A stretch of 64,000 nt of DNA from CAVQEK01 sp964596645. GTDB lineage: Bacteria > Bacteroidota > Bacteroidia > Cytophagales > Cyclobacteriaceae. The notes beneath the pieces are model-generated. The model was not told where the DNA came from and made no database searches. It saw nothing but the letters and a program-made list of their open reading frames with translations. The translations under genes were made by a program, and so were the position numbers. Positions 61,721 to 64,000 of this stretch are shown here, one piece after another. The stretch covers positions 172,491 through 236,490 of the forward strand of contig CAZQVB010000001.1 in NCBI GenBank assembly GCA_964596645.1, in the 5' to 3' direction. Numbering within the stretch: the first letter of the stretch is position 1; every line of letters begins with the position of its first letter.

Positions 61721-63158
61721 ATTTTTTATTTGAGTTTTGGTATGCTTCATTTTTCATTCGAGGCCCCCAGAGCAGCTCCAGGTCGTAATTGTAGGCAGGG
61801 TTTTCAGTGGGCAGCTCAGCCTGTGTTTCTTTTAACCATGCATCCAGTTTAGCCTTCAGCCTGCGGGCCACCTCCGGCTCTTCTTCGGCCACATTGTACT
61901 GCTCGCCAATATCGTGCGCCAGATTGTACAGCTCAGCCGACTCATTTTCATAAAACCAGATCAACTTGTAGTCGCCTGAGCGAATGGCCGAGGCGGGTCT
62001 GGAGTGGTGGTAGTGCGGATAATGCCAAAATATATCTCGGGTTGCCATAGTCCCGTCCAGGAGCGCCGGTACAAAGGACTGGCCGTCTATGGTTTGGTTC
62101 TTGGGAAGCTTGCCGTTGGCGAAATCCAGAAATGTCGGGAGAAAATCTACGCACATCACCGGCGCATCGGCCACTGTGCCTGGTGCGGTATGTCCGGGCC
62201 ATCGCACAATCAGCGGTACGCGTATGCCGCCTTCAAAGAGCGAACCCTTCTCGCTGCGCAAGGGCCAATTGTGCGTCACCACCTCTTCGTACCCATGAAA
62301 GAGAAAACCTCGTTCTTCTATTACGCCACCATTGTCGCTGTAGTAAATCACCACCGTATTCTCATGGAGGCCCAGCGCCTTCAGCACATCGTCAAAAAGC
62401 GCCACCGACTCATCTATGGTTTCGCACATGGCGGCATATTGCGGATGAATCACCGTGCGGGTTTTCGATACTATCTTTTTGTATTTCTCTGTGAGCGCCG
62501 GGCGGGCCTCCAGTGCGGTGTGCACCATGTTGTAGCTTACAAAACAGAAGAAAGGCTTGTCGCGGTTTTGTTCTATAAACCGTACCGACTGCAGAAACTG
62601 GGCGCCGAGCCCTTTGTACGGGTTTTGAGCGACAAAGCTATCGACCGCTGCACGATAGGGACCGGCCAGATCACGCGCTTCAGGATATACATACCCCTGA
62701 TCTTCTGGCTGATGTGTGTCTTTATACCCAAGGTGCCACTTGCCAAACAGCCCCGATACATAGCCTGCATCGGCCAGCGCTTCAGCAAGGGTGGTATACT
62801 CTAAAGGCAACTGCCAGCGCACCTGAGCGGGTACCAGTTTGGCATATGGCCGCTGGTGCGGATTAGGAATTCCAGTCATTTTCAGGCGCGCGGGGTATTG
62901 CCCCGTTTGCAATGCCGCACGTGTGGGTGCACATACCGGGTCGGCATAGGCATTGGTAAAGCGCACACCCTCCCTGGCCAATTGATCGATGGCGGGCGTC
63001 TGTATTACAGGATTGCCATATACCGCCAGATCCGACCAGCCCTGATCGTCGACCAGAATGAAAAGAATGTTTGGCTTTTCTTGTGTCTCCGCACCCCATG
63101 CCGGCCCCAGCAAGACCAGGCATGCGACCAATACGATATTTATATGTTTATATGTCAT
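61710..63158 (-). CDS. Exported sulfatase (S1 family)
   Basis: It hydrolyses sulfate esters, probably on host or marine glycans. The signal peptide is MTYKHINIVLVACLVLLGPA. The S1 core: NILFILVDDQGWSDLAVYGN (metal Asp pair), Cys76 in DPVCAPTRAALQTG, which is modified to formylglycine in active enzymes, GKWHLGYKD, and YYSDNGGVIEERGF. The motif is CxPTR rather than the commoner CxPSR. It is the first gene of the run, ending inside the sialidase start (11-base overlap). An anaerobic-type or FGE-type maturase is not seen in the window. Confidence 0.93.
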   Translation of the reverse strand: MTYKHINIVLVACLVLLGPAWGAETQEKPNILFILVDDQGWSDLAVYGNPVIQTPAIDQLAREGVRFTNAYADPVCAPTRAALQTGQYPARLKMTGIPNPHQRPYAKLVPAQVRWQLPLEYTTLAEALADAGYVSGLFGKWHLGYKDTHQPEDQGYVYPEARDLAGPYRAAVDSFVAQNPYKGLGAQFLQSVRFIEQNRDKPFFCFVSYNMVHTALEARPALTEKYKKIVSKTRTVIHPQYAAMCETIDESVALFDDVLKALGLHENTVVIYYSDNGGVIEERGFLFHGYEEVVTHNWPLRSEKGSLFEGGIRVPLIVRWPGHTAPGTVADAPVMCVDFLPTFLDFANGKLPKNQTIDGQSFVPALLDGTMATRDIFWHYPHYHHSRPASAIRSGDYKLIWFYENESAELYNLAHDIGEQYNVAEEEPEVARRLKAKLDAWLKETQAELPTENPAYNYDLELLWGPRMKNEAYQNSNKKYGL

Positions 63159-63426
63159 ACTTATTTAAGCGTTGGCAAAGGTAAAAATTGTATCGTAAGT
63201 AAAGGATAGATGAGGCTTAATATTATGCATATGGGCATACATTCATCCCTCCTAACGAAGTAGCTGTGGAAACTGAGCGTAGGACTAGCAACTTTCAACA
63301 TGGCGATTGACGCATTCAATTGGCTATTGTACAACCATAGAATAACTTAAAGAAAATTATTATTAACATTGGCATAGTGACCAGACACCTGATGGATATA
63401 TCCTTTTTCAAATAAAAAATAATTTG
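63159..63426. other. Divergent spacer between sulfatase and oxidoreductase
   Basis: About 270 AT-rich bases between two divergently transcribed genes. It must hold both promoters. No clear operator or RNA structure was recognised. Confidence 0.5.
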
Positions 63427-64000
63427 ATGAACGACACACCCGAAAAAACGAACAGGCGACAATTCATTGCCACGGCGGCAGCAACCGCTGCGGGCATTTC
63501 TTTGGGCGCACCTGCCTTTACGGCACCACTGATCAATGTGAAAAAGGGTGCCAACGACAAAATACGCGTTGGCTTCATAGGAGTAGGAAACAGGGGCACT
63601 CAACTACTCGGCGACTTTATGGACAATAAAGATGTGGAAGTGGCGGCACTTTGCGATGTGTACAAGCCGTACATCATGCGCGATAAAAGCCAGATAGACC
63701 CCACCATACTGGCCAGCGGCAAGGTGCCCGGCATGAAGGAAAATTTTGGCAAAGAGGTGAAGCGCTACACTGATTTTCGGCAACTGCTGGATCAGAAAGA
63801 CATCGACGCCGTGTGCATCGCCACACCCGACCACTGGCATGCCATACAAACCATACAAGCCATACAAGCAGGCAAGGATGTGTATGTAGAAAAGCCGCTT
63901 ACCAATACGCTGCGCGAAGGCAGGGCCATGATAGACGCCGAGAAAAAAAGCAAGAGCATAGTGGCCGTTGGGCTCAATCGTCGTGGCTCATCGGTGTACC
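63427..64000 (+). CDS. Gfo/Idh/MocA family oxidoreductase with Tat signal, cut by window end
   Basis: The frame opens at ATG 63427 and stays open to the window end (191 codons visible). The N-terminus MNDTPEKTNRRQFIATAAAT has a twin-arginine signal (RRQF-type with hydrophobic stretch), so it is exported by Tat. NAD(P)-binding follows in KIRVGFIGVGNRGTQLLGDF, then CIATPDHWHAI and the Gfo/Idh motif VEKPLTNTLREG. These enzymes oxidise sugars or remove groups such as N-acetyl via NAD. It is divergent from the sulfatase and probably belongs to the same glycan locus. The C-terminal half is missing. Confidence 0.88.
   Translation, partial: MNDTPEKTNRRQFIATAAATAAGISLGAPAFTAPLINVKKGANDKIRVGFIGVGNRGTQLLGDFMDNKDVEVAALCDVYKPYIMRDKSQIDPTILASGKVPGMKENFGKEVKRYTDFRQLLDQKDIDAVCIATPDHWHAIQTIQAIQAGKDVYVEKPLTNTLREGRAMIDAEKKSKSIVAVGLNRRGSSVY

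Overview
The window is bacterial and looks like a draft scaffold from a Bacteroidota genome, order Cytophagales (a Cyclobacteriaceae/Fulvivirga-like lineage is the best guess). The evidence is a SusC/SusD pair with FecR and an ECF sigma factor, an HYC_CC_PP protein, two DUF2807 (head-GIN) proteins, an OmpA/PD40 protein, a patatin fused to an outer-membrane barrel, and Bacteroidota-type interspersed palindromes. Two runs of N (6373-6382 and 61552-61590) mark assembly gaps. Both break the reading frame of the gene they interrupt, so the N counts are not true gap lengths.

Layout. 1-1.1 kb: the start of a radical SAM gene, then a gene-free stretch packed with short interspersed repeats. 1.1-8.2 kb: M1 aminopeptidase, FAD-dependent reductase, patatin/barrel protein, CstA. 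8.8-11.9 kb: a probable metal-handling trio (HYC_CC_PP protein, HMA-domain protein, TonB receptor). 12.1-17.1 kb: an AT-rich accessory island with a REP-like hairpin cluster, an IS3 transposase remnant, four tandem paralogous exported proteins and, upstream of them in the same direction, an exported protein with Rhs-like and JAB/JAMM-like regions. That last gene has a (CT)14 tract in its signal-peptide codons. 17.2-21 kb: peptidyl-prolyl isomerase, P-protein (PheA), a histidine kinase, a lipoprotein. 21.1-25.4 kb: nucleotide-sugar genes (RfbA, RfbB, UDP-xylose synthase, Ugd). 25.5-38.9 kb: housekeeping genes (LolC/E-like permease, RbfA, RpiB, TatC, GlyA, HslU, Lon) with envelope proteins. 39-51 kb: twin terminator elements, MiaA, SDR proteins, a K+/H+ antiporter, a PQQ-type sugar dehydrogenase, a TetR regulator, Ffh, MgsA. 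51.2-52.3 kb: a stress-type pair. 52.5-63.2 kb: a sialoglycan-type utilisation locus (SusD, SusC, FecR, ECF sigma, N-acetylneuraminate lyase, sialidase, sulfatase). The window ends inside a Tat-exported Gfo/Idh/MocA oxidoreductase.

The most interesting part is the island at 12.5-17.0 kb. The Rhs/JAB protein looks like an exported polymorphic-toxin-type protein, and the four exported paralogs downstream are candidate periplasmic immunity proteins. With 14 CT units the natural ATG is out of frame with the body of the protein; 13 or 16 units would restore it. That is the signature of a phase-variable ON/OFF switch, unless the repeat count is a sequencing error. The toxin and immunity roles are inferences from architecture, not demonstrated.
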